Source: Bacteroidota bacterium (GTDB lineage Bacteria; Bacteroidota; Rhodothermia; Balneolales; Balneolaceae). From it: a stretch of DNA of 51,633 bases. The notes under the pieces were generated by a model. It searched no databases. It was given only the letters and a program-made list of their open reading frames with translations, and was not told the DNA's origin. The stretch's first letter is position 1. Each line of letters starts with the position of its first letter. Shown here piece after piece: positions 20,052 to 29,131 of the stretch. A program made the position numbers and the translations under genes. The stretch spans positions 1 to 51,633 of the forward strand of contig JAAAOB010000109.1 in NCBI GenBank assembly GCA_009909035.1, given 5' to 3'.

Positions 20052-20297
20052 ATGGCACGAAAAGATGATATTACAGGCAAGTCAGCACTGAACGGCTACA
20101 GGTCTTCGAAATCGAATAACAAGACGAAGCATAAATTTCAGCTGAACCTGCAGAAGAGAAGATTTTATATTCCAGAAGAAGATCGGTGGGTAACGCTGAA
20201 AGTTTCTGCAAAAACACTGCGCACGATTAATAAGAAAGGGATTTCTGCAGTGCTTGACGATGCAAGAAAGAAAGGCACATTACGTAAGGAGGTATAA
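20052..20297 (+). CDS. rpmB: 50S ribosomal protein L28
   Basis: The 81-residue basic protein has the L28 pattern: MARKDDITGKSALNGYRSSK, then HKFQLNLQKRRFYIPEEDRW and KVSAKTLRTINKKG. It is first in a three-gene run with rpmG (3 bp later) and a small DUF4295-type gene. The pairing of L28 and L33 is common. Confidence 0.96.
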   Translation: MARKDDITGKSALNGYRSSKSNNKTKHKFQLNLQKRRFYIPEEDRWVTLKVSAKTLRTINKKGISAVLDDARKKGTLRKEV

Positions 20298-20300
20298 CCA

Positions 20301-20465
20301 ATGGCAAAAGGAAATCGCATACAGGTAATTCTTGAATGTACTGAAAAACCGGGAAGCTCTCGGTATGTAACGACTAAAAACAGGCGGAATACAACCGACC
20401 GGATTGAACTAAAAAAATACAACCCGGTGCTGCGAAAGCACACCGTACACAAAGAAATTAAATAG
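20301..20465 (+). CDS. rpmG: 50S ribosomal protein L33
   Basis: ATG at 20301 opens 54 codons: [20 protein letters not shown], then [20 protein letters not shown] and [14 protein letters not shown]. This is the L33 family sequence of the single-cysteine kind, which lacks the zinc-binding CxxC pairs. A strong ribosome site (AAGGAGG, 11-6 bases before the start region) overlaps the end of rpmB and contrasts with the weak sites of most genes here. Confidence 0.96.
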   Translation: MAKGNRIQVILECTEKPGSSRYVTTKNRRNTTDRIELKKYNPVLRKHTVHKEIK

Positions 20466-20476
20466 GGTTACACGTT

Positions 20477-20647
20477 ATGGCAAAGAAACAAGCATTTGGA
20501 GAAGAAGCCCAGGCACTCAAAGACGCCCAGAGAAAAATGGCGAAGGTAATTATTGCTTCTAAAAACGAGCGCGGCAAGTACGCCTATAAAGAAGTGATGA
20601 TGGACCAGAGCGACGTTAATGAGTACATCAAAAATAATAAAAAGTAA
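20477..20647 (+). CDS. DUF4295-type small basic protein
   Basis: ATG at 20477 opens 56 codons: MAKKQAFGEEAQALKDAQRK, MAKVIIASKNERGKYAYKEV, MMDQSDVNEYIKNNKK. The pattern of a basic start, a KVI..SK...G.Y.YKE block and an acidic-basic end matches the small DUF4295 proteins encoded directly after rpmG in Bacteroidota. It is probably ribosome-associated, inferred from position and charge only. It helps place the organism on the Bacteroidota side. Confidence 0.85.
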   Translation: MAKKQAFGEEAQALKDAQRKMAKVIIASKNERGKYAYKEVMMDQSDVNEYIKNNKK

Positions 20648-20670
20648 GATTCCTGACGATTTCACCTTTA

Positions 20671-20709
20671 AAGGTTGCATTCCGTATGTTGGGATGGAGC
20701 CTTTTTTTT
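20671..20709 (+). terminator. Terminator after the rpmB-rpmG operon
   Basis: AAGGTTGCATTCC (20671-20683) pairs imperfectly with GGATGGAGCCTT (20692-20703), followed by a run of T to 20710. Confidence 0.7.
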
Positions 20710-20735
20710 TGTCTTAAAGTAAATTTTGTCCAGTC

Positions 20736-21191
20736 ATGAATATAAAAGAATCAATACTTGAAGAACTTAAATCAGCCATGAAGCAGAAGGATACGGACAG
20801 GCTGCGGGTATTACGATCTCTGAAAGCGAAGATCCTTGAGAAAGAGATCAGTGAGCGAAAGGGTGGGGAATCTGAACTATCGGATGACCAGGTGGTTCAG
20901 GTACTTATGAAGGCGGCGAAGCAGCGAAAAGAATCTATTGAGCAGTTCGACGACGGCGGCCGGGCAGATCTTGCCGATAAGGAGCGTGCCGAGCTGAACA
21001 TTATTGAAGAATTTCTACCCCAAATGATGAGTCGAGAAGAGGTGCGCGCCGAAGTCAAAAAAGAGATTGAGAATCTTGGAGCCACATCCATGGCGGATAT
21101 GGGAAAGGTAATGGGTGTAATGATGGGGAAACTGAAAGGAAAAGCCGACGGCTCCGTTGTAAGTAGTGTCGTTAAAGACGAGCTCTCCTGA
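20736..21191 (+). CDS. GatB/YqeY domain protein
   Basis: This 151-residue stand-alone YqeY protein is homologous to the tail domain of the GatB amidotransferase subunit, which contacts tRNA. Conserved blocks are KESILEELKSAMKQKDTDRL, LRSLKAKILEKEI, AAKQRKESIEQFDDGGRADL and EEFLPQMMSREEV; it ends with a MGKVMGVMMGKLKGKADGS helix pair. Its exact function is unresolved. The next gene (CvpA) starts 14 bp after its stop, so they are likely co-transcribed with tyrS. Confidence 0.93.
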   Translation: MNIKESILEELKSAMKQKDTDRLRVLRSLKAKILEKEISERKGGESELSDDQVVQVLMKAAKQRKESIEQFDDGGRADLADKERAELNIIEEFLPQMMSREEVRAEVKKEIENLGATSMADMGKVMGVMMGKLKGKADGSVVSSVVKDELS

Positions 21192-21204
21192 TATTCTGAC
21201 GACT

Positions 21205-21768
21205 ATGAATGGCCTCGACTTTATGATCATAGTGCCGATAGGCTATTTTGCCTATAAAGGGTTCACTGCGGGATTGATCCAGGAAGTTCTTGGTATTGTG
21301 GGGATGATTCTTGCCGTCTTCATCACGTTTGCTTACATGAAACCCGTTGCTACTCTGTTTGAGCCGTTGTTTGAGGGAAGTGACGCCCCGGTGATTCTGG
21401 CCGGTTTAACACTATTTATAGGAACCGTTGGAATTGTTCAGGGTATCGGCCACCTCGCGAAAAAATTTCTCCAGCTGGTAAAACTGAACTTTATCAATAG
21501 AATTGCCGGTCTCTGTTTCGGTGCAGTGAAATCTGCCATCGTATTAAGTGGATTTTTATGGCTCTTCGCCGGAGTGAATTTGCCGGCAGAGGAGACACGA
21601 GAGCAGTCTGTGACCTACCCCGTATTGATTGCGGTGGCCCCGGTGATGTACGACGCCGTGGCCTCAGTGGTGCCCGGAATAGAAAATTTCATCGATACGC
21701 TTGAAAAAACCATTCGTGAAGATAACCCAATCCGAAATAACAAAATTTTTGACCAATTAACGAAATGA
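21205..21768 (+). CDS. CvpA family membrane protein
   Basis: The 187-residue product has four predicted membrane segments and the family start MNGLDFMIIVPIGYFAYKGF with the GF.AGL.QE loop. The ATG at 21205 is preferred; a longer frame upstream from 21166 overlaps yqeY and is not family-like. CvpA proteins are linked to colicin V production in E. coli and to envelope integrity more generally; the mechanism is unknown. Its stop codon overlaps the tyrS start by four bases (ATGA), implying translational coupling. Confidence 0.88.
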   Translation: MNGLDFMIIVPIGYFAYKGFTAGLIQEVLGIVGMILAVFITFAYMKPVATLFEPLFEGSDAPVILAGLTLFIGTVGIVQGIGHLAKKFLQLVKLNFINRIAGLCFGAVKSAIVLSGFLWLFAGVNLPAEETREQSVTYPVLIAVAPVMYDAVASVVPGIENFIDTLEKTIREDNPIRNNKIFDQLTK

Positions 21769-22979
21769 GCTTTCCATCAGTAGAACATCAACTTGAAGTC
21801 ATTAAACGCGGTGCGGTGGAAATTGTGCCGGAGCCGGAGCTGGTTGAAAAGCTCAAAAATTCCCGTGCCAGCGGGGATCCGCTTAAAATAAAACTGGGTT
21901 GTGACCCCACAAGGCCCGATCTGCACCTGGGCCATTCGGTCATCCTGAGAAAAATGCGTCAATTCCAGGATCTGGGCCATCACATTATACTTATCATCGG
22001 AGATTTTACGGCCCTGATTGGCGATCCAACGGGCCAAAACAAGACCCGCCCGTCACTCTCGGCAGAGGAGATCAAAGAGAATGCCAAAAGCTATCTCGAT
22101 CAGGCCGGAAGAATACTGGATCGTGACAAAACGGAAATCGTATACAATTCGGATTGGCTTGGCCCTATATCGTTTGAAGATGTCATAAAACTGAGTTCCA
22201 GGCTGACCGTTGCACGAATGATCGAAAGGGACGATTTCTCAAAACGGTTCAGCAGCAACGAACCGATATCGCTTCATGAATTTTTATACCCGCTTGCACA
22301 GGGGCAGGATTCCGTGCACCTGCGGTCGGATGTGGAGCTTGGCGGCACCGATCAAAAGTTTAACCTGCTGGTTGGGCGCGACCTGCAGCGCGCGGACGGG
22401 CAGGATCCGCAAGTATGCCTGATGATGCCGCTGCTGGAAGGGACTGACGGGTCGAAAAAAATGAGTAAATCGTACGATAACTATATTGGAATAAGCGAGC
22501 CGCCGAACGATATGTACGGGAAAGTTCTTTCTATACCAGATCACCTGATCTACCGGTATTATGAACTGGTTACAGACCTTCCGACAGAGGAGTTGCCGGG
22601 GATAAAGCAAAATGTATCTGCAGACCCACGGAATACCAAACACGACCTTGCCTTTAGAATCACGCGCATGTATCATGGTGCATCAGCCGCCAAACAAGCC
22701 CGGAAGCACTTTGAGCAAACGGTGGTCAATAAAGAAGTGCCGGATGATGCCCCCGAATTTATGTTTGATGCCGGGTCAACCCACCGCCTGCTCGATATTA
22801 TTTCAGATGCAGGATTAACGCAAAGCAACGGCCAAACCAAGCGAATGATCAAGCAGGGAGGCGTAACCATAAACGATGAGAAAATTAAAGATATAAATCA
22901 CGAAATCACATTTACAGAAGGTGATTCGTTAAATTTAAAGGTAGGAAAACGAAAATTTGCAAAATTAATCAGCCCTTAG
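21765..22979 (+). CDS. tyrS: Tyrosyl-tRNA synthetase
   Basis: The 404-residue class I synthetase charges tRNA-Tyr. Signature motifs are PDLHLGHSVIL (HIGH-type) and DGSKKMSKSYDN (KMSKS). A C-terminal S4-like RNA-binding domain follows (GQTKRMIKQGGVTINDEKI). Length and KMSKS form fit the TyrRS group sometimes called type 2. The start overlaps the end of the cvpA-like gene. Confidence 0.97.
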   Translation: MSFPSVEHQLEVIKRGAVEIVPEPELVEKLKNSRASGDPLKIKLGCDPTRPDLHLGHSVILRKMRQFQDLGHHIILIIGDFTALIGDPTGQNKTRPSLSAEEIKENAKSYLDQAGRILDRDKTEIVYNSDWLGPISFEDVIKLSSRLTVARMIERDDFSKRFSSNEPISLHEFLYPLAQGQDSVHLRSDVELGGTDQKFNLLVGRDLQRADGQDPQVCLMMPLLEGTDGSKKMSKSYDNYIGISEPPNDMYGKVLSIPDHLIYRYYELVTDLPTEELPGIKQNVSADPRNTKHDLAFRITRMYHGASAAKQARKHFEQTVVNKEVPDDAPEFMFDAGSTHRLLDIISDAGLTQSNGQTKRMIKQGGVTINDEKIKDINHEITFTEGDSLNLKVGKRKFAKLISP

Positions 22980-23049
22980 CTGGCTGTCGATTCAATCATG
23001 AGCACCGTATCGTACCCGGGTAAGCTCATAAATATTTAAATTGAAAACC

Positions 23050-23511
23050 ATGGGCACGCACTTTAAAGGATCCCCGAGCGAGGTCAATACGCTGAACGCT
23101 TTTATAAAGTTGATGCGCTCCACCGAGTCGTTGAATAATCGACTGAACAGGCATCTTGCAGAAGCTGATTTGACCGTAAGCCAGTTTGGCGTGCTTGAAG
23201 TACTTCATCACCTTGGCCCTCTGAATCAAAGAGCTATAGGCGAAAAACTGTTGAAGAGCGGCGGGAATATCACCATGGTGGTAGATAATCTGGAAAAATG
23301 CGGGCATGTAAAGAGAAAAAAAGATCCCAACGACAGGCGCGCCGTATTGATTCATTTAACACGGGAAGGCGAGTCTTTTATCGAGGATTTTTTCCCGAAG
23401 CACCTCGAAAAAATTAAAGAAGAGTTTTCGGTTTTGAGCGAAGAAGAGAAAAAAACTCTTGCAGAACTATGTAAAAAACTGGGAACTCAAATGCAGAAAG
23501 AGGAGACGTAG
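23050..23511 (+). CDS. MarR-family transcriptional regulator
   Basis: The 153-residue winged-helix dimeric regulator has the HTH region LTVSQFGVLEVLHHLGPLNQ, RAIGEKLLKSGGNITMVVDN, and the wing KKDPNDRRAVLIHLTREG with the DxR motif. The ATG at 23050 is chosen over the TTG nine bases earlier. MarR proteins usually sense phenolics, oxidants or fatty acids and repress nearby genes. The neighbour comEC, 100 bp downstream on the same strand, is not an obvious target. Confidence 0.92.
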   Translation: MGTHFKGSPSEVNTLNAFIKLMRSTESLNNRLNRHLAEADLTVSQFGVLEVLHHLGPLNQRAIGEKLLKSGGNITMVVDNLEKCGHVKRKKDPNDRRAVLIHLTREGESFIEDFFPKHLEKIKEEFSVLSEEEKKTLAELCKKLGTQMQKEET

Positions 23512-23611
23512 AACGTCGATTGAGAGAAATAATAAGAGAACCCTGTTCAGAGAGCTCATCAGTTACTTATATAAAATAGTGTAAGTAAACCAGGTTTTTT
23601 GGCTCATACAG

Positions 23612-26038
23612 TTGATGAGTCATTATTCCACATATAAATTTCCGTTTGCTTCTCTGCCGGCAGTACGGATTGCTACTCTTCTAATAGCCGGGATATTAAT
23701 CGGCCGGTTAATGGAAGACTATTCCGGCCGTGTATGGGTCATGGCCGGTTTCAGCCTGCTTTTTGTATCCTGGGCAGTGGTTGAATTCAGGTACAGCAAC
23801 CGGCTCAATGTGCTCAAGACCGCTTGGGCCACAACACTCTATTCGCTTTTGATCGTCACGTTTGGAGCCGGCCTCTACGTTGTAAATCACCAGCAAAAGC
23901 TCGAGGTTATTCAGCAGGCCTCCCCATTGCGGCTCTACGAATGGGACAATCTCATGATTGAGGGCGAGATCACATCGGCCGGACGAAGCAGCTCCGGGCG
24001 AGATGTTTATGTTATTGCTGTTAACAACACTGTGTTTCCTGAAAATGTAAGCTGGAGGCACCGGTACAGGCTCCGGGCATATGCCGACAGCGGCAGGTAT
24101 CGGGAGGTGGAGATCGGGGCAACGATATCCGCGAAGGTTCAGCTGTACGAATTCCCGGAGGTACGAAACCCGCATGAGTTCGATTACGGGGCATGGCTGA
24201 TGGCCCGGAATATTGTGGCACATGGCGGGCTTGACGATATTCTCGCTGTAGAACCGAACGAGGGACTGGGCTGGGAAACGCTCAGGGCGTACATCCGGGG
24301 GAATATAGAAGCACTTTTTCCCGAAGAGCAGGTACCGCTTGCAAAAGCGTTGATGATAGGATATAAAGAGGAACTGACACAGCAAGAGAGGCGTTCGTTT
24401 TCGCGTTCCGGGCTGTCACACATTATGGCCGTTTCGGGGATGCATGTGGGTTTTATTATCGCTCCGTTTTGGCTGGCAATTCCCCTGTTTTGGCGGTGGA
24501 GGCGTGGTAAATGGGCCGGGCTTGCTCTTTTGACACTGCTATTGGTTGCGTACGCGGGACTCACCGGCTTTAGCGCCTCGGTCAGTCGAGCATCGATTAT
24601 GGCCTGGCTATTGGCCTGCGGTAAGCTGTTTCACAAAAGAAGACATTCAATAAACCTGCTGGCCACGGCCGCTATACTGCTGCTGATCATCGAGCCGTCC
24701 CAGCTCTTTTCAGTTGGCTTTCAACTCTCGTTTTCAGCGGTTGCCGTCATTCTGCTGCTTATGCCAGAGGCTCAGCGGCTCATCCCGGAGAGATACCGTT
24801 ACAACTGGAAGGGTGGATTTATAAGCATTATCCTCATCTCCATACTTGTTCAGGCTGCCCTGTTCCCGGTTTTGACGGCCTACTTTGGTGAGTTTTCCAT
24901 CATCGGGCCCATTGCAAACGCGCTTGTCATTCCGTTGCTGTCGGTCACCGTGCCGGCAGGTATCATTATAACCTGTATGCACGGTGGATTGTTTGGGCTA
25001 TCCGAGATCTTGGCGGTTCCGATAGGCTGGGCAATTACGTGGATTGGCGGGGTGGCAAACTACCTGGGGGGTGATATTCGGGGCTATATCACATACTCGG
25101 AGGTATCACCCCTGTTATTTTTTCTCTGGGTATTCGGTATTTCTACGCTGGCGTCAATCCGAATAAAAACTCTGCGATGGAAGATGCTGATCGGCTTTAT
25201 GGCCTGCCTGAACCTTGTACTTGCGGATACAATCATTAAAAAAACAGCCGGTCAAACGCTTGCTGTTACCATGCTGGACGTGGGGCAGGGCGATGCAATC
25301 CACATAAAAACGCCATCGGGCCGCCACTGGCTGGTGGATGCCGGGAGGTGGAGCCCGGGCGGCAACAGCGGCGAACGGGTGATCCGCCCCTACCTGGACC
25401 ATCTTGGTGTTGATAAACTGGACGGCGTCCTCCTCACGCACGCCCACTCCGACCATATCGGCGGGATGCCCTCCCTACTACCCACAGTGGAGATCGACAC
25501 ACTCTACCAGGGGCCATACAGCTACGACTCTAAGCTTTATCAAACTGTGCAGCGGCTGGCATATCATCACAACATTCCGGTCCGCAGGCTGTCTGCCGGG
25601 GATCTGTTAGTTCCGGATCCGGCGATTCGTTTTTTCATCGTAGGGCCGGAAGGCAACGCGCCCTCAGGGCATAATGCAAACAACCAGTCGGTGGCATTTA
25701 GGCTCCAGTATAGGGAGACCTCATTCCTGTTCAGCGGCGATGCAGAAAGGAGACAGGAGCAGCAGATGATTGAAAGATATGGAGATTTCCTGGACACAGA
25801 ATTTCTGAAAGCCGGCCATCACGGAAGCAAGACCAGCTCTACTTCGCGGTTTATTGAGGTTGTATCGCCCGAAATCGCTGCCGTTTCCCTGGCATTCAAC
25901 AACCGGTACGGCCACCCGGATCCTGAAGCGATCCGGAGGTTAAGCCGCGGTGAAACAAAAAAATATTTCACAAGCCTCTCCGGAGCCCTTATATTCAGTT
26001 CCGATGGAAAAATCATCAGGAAAAAAACGGTCAATTAA
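23612..26038 (+). CDS. comEC: ComEC/Rec2 DNA-uptake channel protein
   Basis: The 808-residue membrane protein should carry one DNA strand across the inner membrane during natural transformation. Domain order: two N-terminal membrane segments, an extracytoplasmic OB-like domain (about 90-220), a multi-pass competence domain beginning SRSGLSHIMAVSGMHVGFI, then a beta-lactamase-like domain with TMLDVGQGDAIHIKTPSG and LLTHAHSDHIGGMPSL (about 608) and ending KAGHHGSKTSSTSRF. The metal-binding motifs are intact, as expected for a functional nuclease-like domain. No other competence genes are adjacent. Its presence suggests a capacity for DNA uptake. Confidence 0.95.
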   Translation: MMSHYSTYKFPFASLPAVRIATLLIAGILIGRLMEDYSGRVWVMAGFSLLFVSWAVVEFRYSNRLNVLKTAWATTLYSLLIVTFGAGLYVVNHQQKLEVIQQASPLRLYEWDNLMIEGEITSAGRSSSGRDVYVIAVNNTVFPENVSWRHRYRLRAYADSGRYREVEIGATISAKVQLYEFPEVRNPHEFDYGAWLMARNIVAHGGLDDILAVEPNEGLGWETLRAYIRGNIEALFPEEQVPLAKALMIGYKEELTQQERRSFSRSGLSHIMAVSGMHVGFIIAPFWLAIPLFWRWRRGKWAGLALLTLLLVAYAGLTGFSASVSRASIMAWLLACGKLFHKRRHSINLLATAAILLLIIEPSQLFSVGFQLSFSAVAVILLLMPEAQRLIPERYRYNWKGGFISIILISILVQAALFPVLTAYFGEFSIIGPIANALVIPLLSVTVPAGIIITCMHGGLFGLSEILAVPIGWAITWIGGVANYLGGDIRGYITYSEVSPLLFFLWVFGISTLASIRIKTLRWKMLIGFMACLNLVLADTIIKKTAGQTLAVTMLDVGQGDAIHIKTPSGRHWLVDAGRWSPGGNSGERVIRPYLDHLGVDKLDGVLLTHAHSDHIGGMPSLLPTVEIDTLYQGPYSYDSKLYQTVQRLAYHHNIPVRRLSAGDLLVPDPAIRFFIVGPEGNAPSGHNANNQSVAFRLQYRETSFLFSGDAERRQEQQMIERYGDFLDTEFLKAGHHGSKTSSTSRFIEVVSPEIAAVSLAFNNRYGHPDPEAIRRLSRGETKKYFTSLSGALIFSSDGKIIRKKTVN

Positions 26039-26101
26039 TCAACTCCGGCATGGGGCTCTGCACCCTGCCCTCTCCCTTTAACGCTCGAAAACGGATTAAA
26101 T

Positions 26102-26299
26102 ATGACAACTGAGGAACGACCAAGCTTTGAAGAAGCTTTAACAAAGTTGGAAGCTATCGTTGAAAAACTGGATGATGAAGAGGTTACCCTCGAGGAATCC
26201 GTGAAACTTTACGAAGAAGGCTTAAAACTCTCGAAAATTTGCAGTAAAACACTTGAAAGTGCAGAACTTAAGATTGAAGAGATCGAGAAAAAGAAATAG
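26102..26299 (+). CDS. xseB: Exodeoxyribonuclease VII small subunit
   Basis: The 65-residue product is PSFEEALTKLEAIVEKLDDE, EVTLEESVKLYEEGLKLSKI and a Lys/Glu-rich end, the standard XseB coiled-coil sequence. Several copies coat the XseA nuclease subunit, which is not encoded here. dxs starts 11 bp later, so the two are likely co-transcribed, a common arrangement. Confidence 0.94.
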   Translation: MTTEERPSFEEALTKLEAIVEKLDDEEVTLEESVKLYEEGLKLSKICSKTLESAELKIEEIEKKK

Positions 26300-26310
26300 A
26301 TATCTCAGTT

Positions 26311-28233
26311 ATGGAAGATTATAAACCGGTGCCAGGTCCGCTGCTCGGCAACATCAACACACCTGACGACCTGAAAAAGTTAAACCCTGATCAGCTGCAG
26401 GATCTCTGCGATGAGCTCCGTGAATTTATTGTGGATATGGTGTCTGTGCATGGCGGGCACTTTGGTGCAAGTTTAGGTGTGATTGAGCTGACGGTTGCCC
26501 TGCACTACACCTATAATACTCCCAAAGATAAATTGGTGTGGGATGTGGGCCACCAGGCGTACGGCCATAAAATTCTTACCGGCCGGCGCGAACAGTTTCA
26601 TACCAACCGGAAATACAAAGGATTGTCGGGATTTCCAAAGCGTACGGAGAGTGAATATGATGCGTTTGGGGTGGGCCACTCAAGCACCTCTATTTCTGCA
26701 GGGCTCGGGATGGCTATTGCACGGGATTTGAATAATTCAGATAAAAAGATCGTATCGGTGATTGGTGATGGTGCGATGACCGGCGGGATGGCATTTGAGG
26801 CGATGAACAATGCCGGCGCCCTGAAATCTGACATGCTCGTGGTTTTGAATGATAACAACATGTCGATTGATCCAAACGTAGGGGCACTCAAAGAGTACCT
26901 GGCCGAAATCACGACCACAAAAACCTTTAACAAGATGCGGGATGAGATCTACGACCTTCTCGGCCATCTAAAAGGGGCCGGCGAAAAGATGAGAAAAGCA
27001 GCGTCGAAGCTGGAGCGGGCCGTAACCGCAGCGATTACTCCGGGAGCTTTGTTCCAGGCCCTGGGATTTAAGTATTACGGTCCGGTTGACGGGCACAATG
27101 TTGATGCGTTGAGGCGACAGCTCGAAGACTTGCGAACGGTGTCGGGCCCGAAGCTTCTTCATATCGTAACGGTTAAAGGAAAAGGATTTGCACCGGCTGA
27201 GCGCGAGCAGACCAAGTGGCATGCACAAAGCAGTCCATTTGATAAAATTACCGGTAAATCGCTCGTTAAAAAGCCGGTAAAAAAAGACCAAGCGCCAAAA
27301 TACCAGGATGTTTTTGGGGAAGCACTCGTGGAACTGGCGGCACGAAATGAAGATATTGTATCGATGACGCCGGCCATGCCGAGCGGTTCCAGTCTGTGGC
27401 CGATGATGAATACATTTCCCGACCGCGCGTTTGATGTGGGCATAGCAGAACAGCACGCCGTCACCTTTGCGGCAGGCTTGGCTGCAGAAGGGAAAAAAGC
27501 GTTTGCCGCTCTCTATTCCACTTTTTTGCAGCGGGCCTACGACCAGGTGATCCACGATATAGCCATCCAAAAGCTGCCGGTTGTGTTTTGCATCGACCGC
27601 GCCGGACTTGTTGGGGCTGATGGGCCGACGCACCACGGGCTCTACGACGTAAGCTACCTGAGGGCAATACCCAACATGATCGTCTCCTCGCCGATGAACG
27701 AACAGGAGCTGCGGGATATGATGTTCACTGCATCAGAATACAACGATTCAGCCTGGGCAATTCGGTACCCGCGGGGACGATCAACCGGGATGGAGACTCG
27801 CGATGAATTTCAAAAAACAGAGATTGGCAAAGGCCGGATCATTTCAGAAGGTGAAAAAGTAGCAATTTTGAGTTTCGGTCCTATCGGTAACTATGTTGTG
27901 GAAGCCTCGGAAAAATTGAAGAAAGACGATATCCATATTGGCCACTACGATATGCGATACGCCAAACCGCTCGACACGGAGATGATCGATCACGTGCTCA
28001 CGAAATACGACCGGATCATCACGATTGAAGACGGTACAAAGCTGGGGGGATTCGGTTCTGCGGTTGCCGAATATGTAGCTGAAAAAGGTGTGGCGATCCC
28101 CGTGAAAATAATGGGTACACCGGATACGGTTATCGAACACGGCACTCAGCGAGAGCTGCATGATGAAGTGGGCATTGGGCCCGACGGTATTGTGGAGCAG
28201 GTTAAAAGAGGTCTTGGTGTGCCTGTGGGATAA
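26311..28233 (+). CDS. dxs: 1-deoxy-D-xylulose-5-phosphate synthase
   Basis: Dxs makes 1-deoxyxylulose 5-phosphate from pyruvate and glyceraldehyde 3-phosphate with thiamine diphosphate, the first step of the MEP isoprenoid pathway. The 640-residue product shows the catalytic histidine region VHGGHFGASLG, the ThDP motif GDGAMTGGMAFEAMNNAG, WDVGHQAYGHKILTG, DVGIAEQHAVTFAAGLA and DRAGLVGADGPTHHG. Domain order matches bacterial Dxs. Confidence 0.97.
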   Translation: MEDYKPVPGPLLGNINTPDDLKKLNPDQLQDLCDELREFIVDMVSVHGGHFGASLGVIELTVALHYTYNTPKDKLVWDVGHQAYGHKILTGRREQFHTNRKYKGLSGFPKRTESEYDAFGVGHSSTSISAGLGMAIARDLNNSDKKIVSVIGDGAMTGGMAFEAMNNAGALKSDMLVVLNDNNMSIDPNVGALKEYLAEITTTKTFNKMRDEIYDLLGHLKGAGEKMRKAASKLERAVTAAITPGALFQALGFKYYGPVDGHNVDALRRQLEDLRTVSGPKLLHIVTVKGKGFAPAEREQTKWHAQSSPFDKITGKSLVKKPVKKDQAPKYQDVFGEALVELAARNEDIVSMTPAMPSGSSLWPMMNTFPDRAFDVGIAEQHAVTFAAGLAAEGKKAFAALYSTFLQRAYDQVIHDIAIQKLPVVFCIDRAGLVGADGPTHHGLYDVSYLRAIPNMIVSSPMNEQELRDMMFTASEYNDSAWAIRYPRGRSTGMETRDEFQKTEIGKGRIISEGEKVAILSFGPIGNYVVEASEKLKKDDIHIGHYDMRYAKPLDTEMIDHVLTKYDRIITIEDGTKLGGFGSAVAEYVAEKGVAIPVKIMGTPDTVIEHGTQRELHDEVGIGPDGIVEQVKRGLGVPVG

Positions 28234-28372
28234 GTCGGCTACCTGTGTTTGGATAGTATATGTGTGAATGGTTTACGAATTTCATATGTACCTGCCTTCA
28301 TCTCCTGTAGGCAAGGCCTGATCATCTTTATGCAATTCCGAAATTATCGCCAATATTTCCTTATATTTTGAC

Positions 28373-28684
28373 ATGATTACCCAAAAAGAAGAAAATATAA
28401 TCATCCAGACACTTTTGCCGTATAAGCCAAAAAAAATTGGTGTTTTCGGCTCTTGGGCCCGTAATGAACAAACTGAAAATAGCGATTTAGACCTGTTGGT
28501 GGATCTGGAGAATATCAACCTTCTGGATCTTGTGGCTTTGGAAAATGAGTTAAGTCGTTTATTGGGTATCAAAACAGATCTGGTCACAGAAGCTTCGCTG
28601 AACCGATATATGCGCCCCCTGATAGAGCAAGATCTACGGTATATTTTAAATCATGAGAATGATGTATTAGAAAATGAAAAGTGA
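28373..28684 (+). CDS. mntA: MntA-type nucleotidyltransferase antitoxin
   Basis: The 103-residue minimal nucleotidyltransferase has GVFGSWARNEQTENSDLDLL, giving the GS (26-27) and DxD (38, 40) catalytic motif, and a third acid near VTEA. In known MntA/HepT pairs the antitoxin adds AMP to a tyrosine of the toxin and silences it. It overlaps the hepT gene by 11 bp, so they are translated together. It sits between the housekeeping genes dxs and queA. Confidence 0.85.
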   Translation: MITQKEENIIIQTLLPYKPKKIGVFGSWARNEQTENSDLDLLVDLENINLLDLVALENELSRLLGIKTDLVTEASLNRYMRPLIEQDLRYILNHENDVLENEK

Positions 28685-29024
28685 TACGGTCTACATTCTC
28701 CATATCATTGATTCAATTGATCAGATTAGTGACTATACCGATCAAATTGACCGTGGCGAATTTAAAGAGAATCGGCTTATACAAGATGCAGTTGTCCGGA
28801 ACTTCGAAATTATTGGAGAGGCTGCCAAAAATGTTTCGAACCAAACCAGAGAAAAATATTCTCATATTCCCTGGAAACAAATGGCTGGTATGAGAGATAA
28901 ACTGATTCACAATTATATGGGGGTGGATTTGAATGCGGTTTGGAATACTATTGAGGAAATTATCCCTGATTTGAGAAATGAATTGGATAATGTTACCGGT
29001 TTGATAGAAGCTGGAAATTCCTAA
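28674..29024 (+). CDS. hepT: HepT-like ribonuclease toxin (DUF86)
   Basis: The 116-residue helical protein carries the HEPN motif R-x4-H-x-Y as RDKLIHNY (Arg74, His79, Tyr81), where the tyrosine is the AMP-modified residue in studied pairs. VRNFEIIGEAAKNVS and IPWKQMAGMRDKLIHNYMGV are typical DUF86 blocks. It should be an RNase acting on tRNA or mRNA when not silenced by MntA. All catalytic residues are present, so the pair looks active. Confidence 0.87.
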   Translation: MKSDTVYILHIIDSIDQISDYTDQIDRGEFKENRLIQDAVVRNFEIIGEAAKNVSNQTREKYSHIPWKQMAGMRDKLIHNYMGVDLNAVWNTIEEIIPDLRNELDNVTGLIEAGNS

Positions 29025-29131
29025 ACCTTGCTTTAAACCCGTTGATATTAGAGCACTCCAAAACTGTTTCCAGCTACTACATTTCTTATCTTATCCAATT
29101 AACCGTTCTCAACTAAAAACGACTATTTCAG

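Noticed and set aside
23708-24385. 225-codon minus-strand frame inside comEC
   Set aside because: Antisense of a conserved gene; composition is not protein-like.
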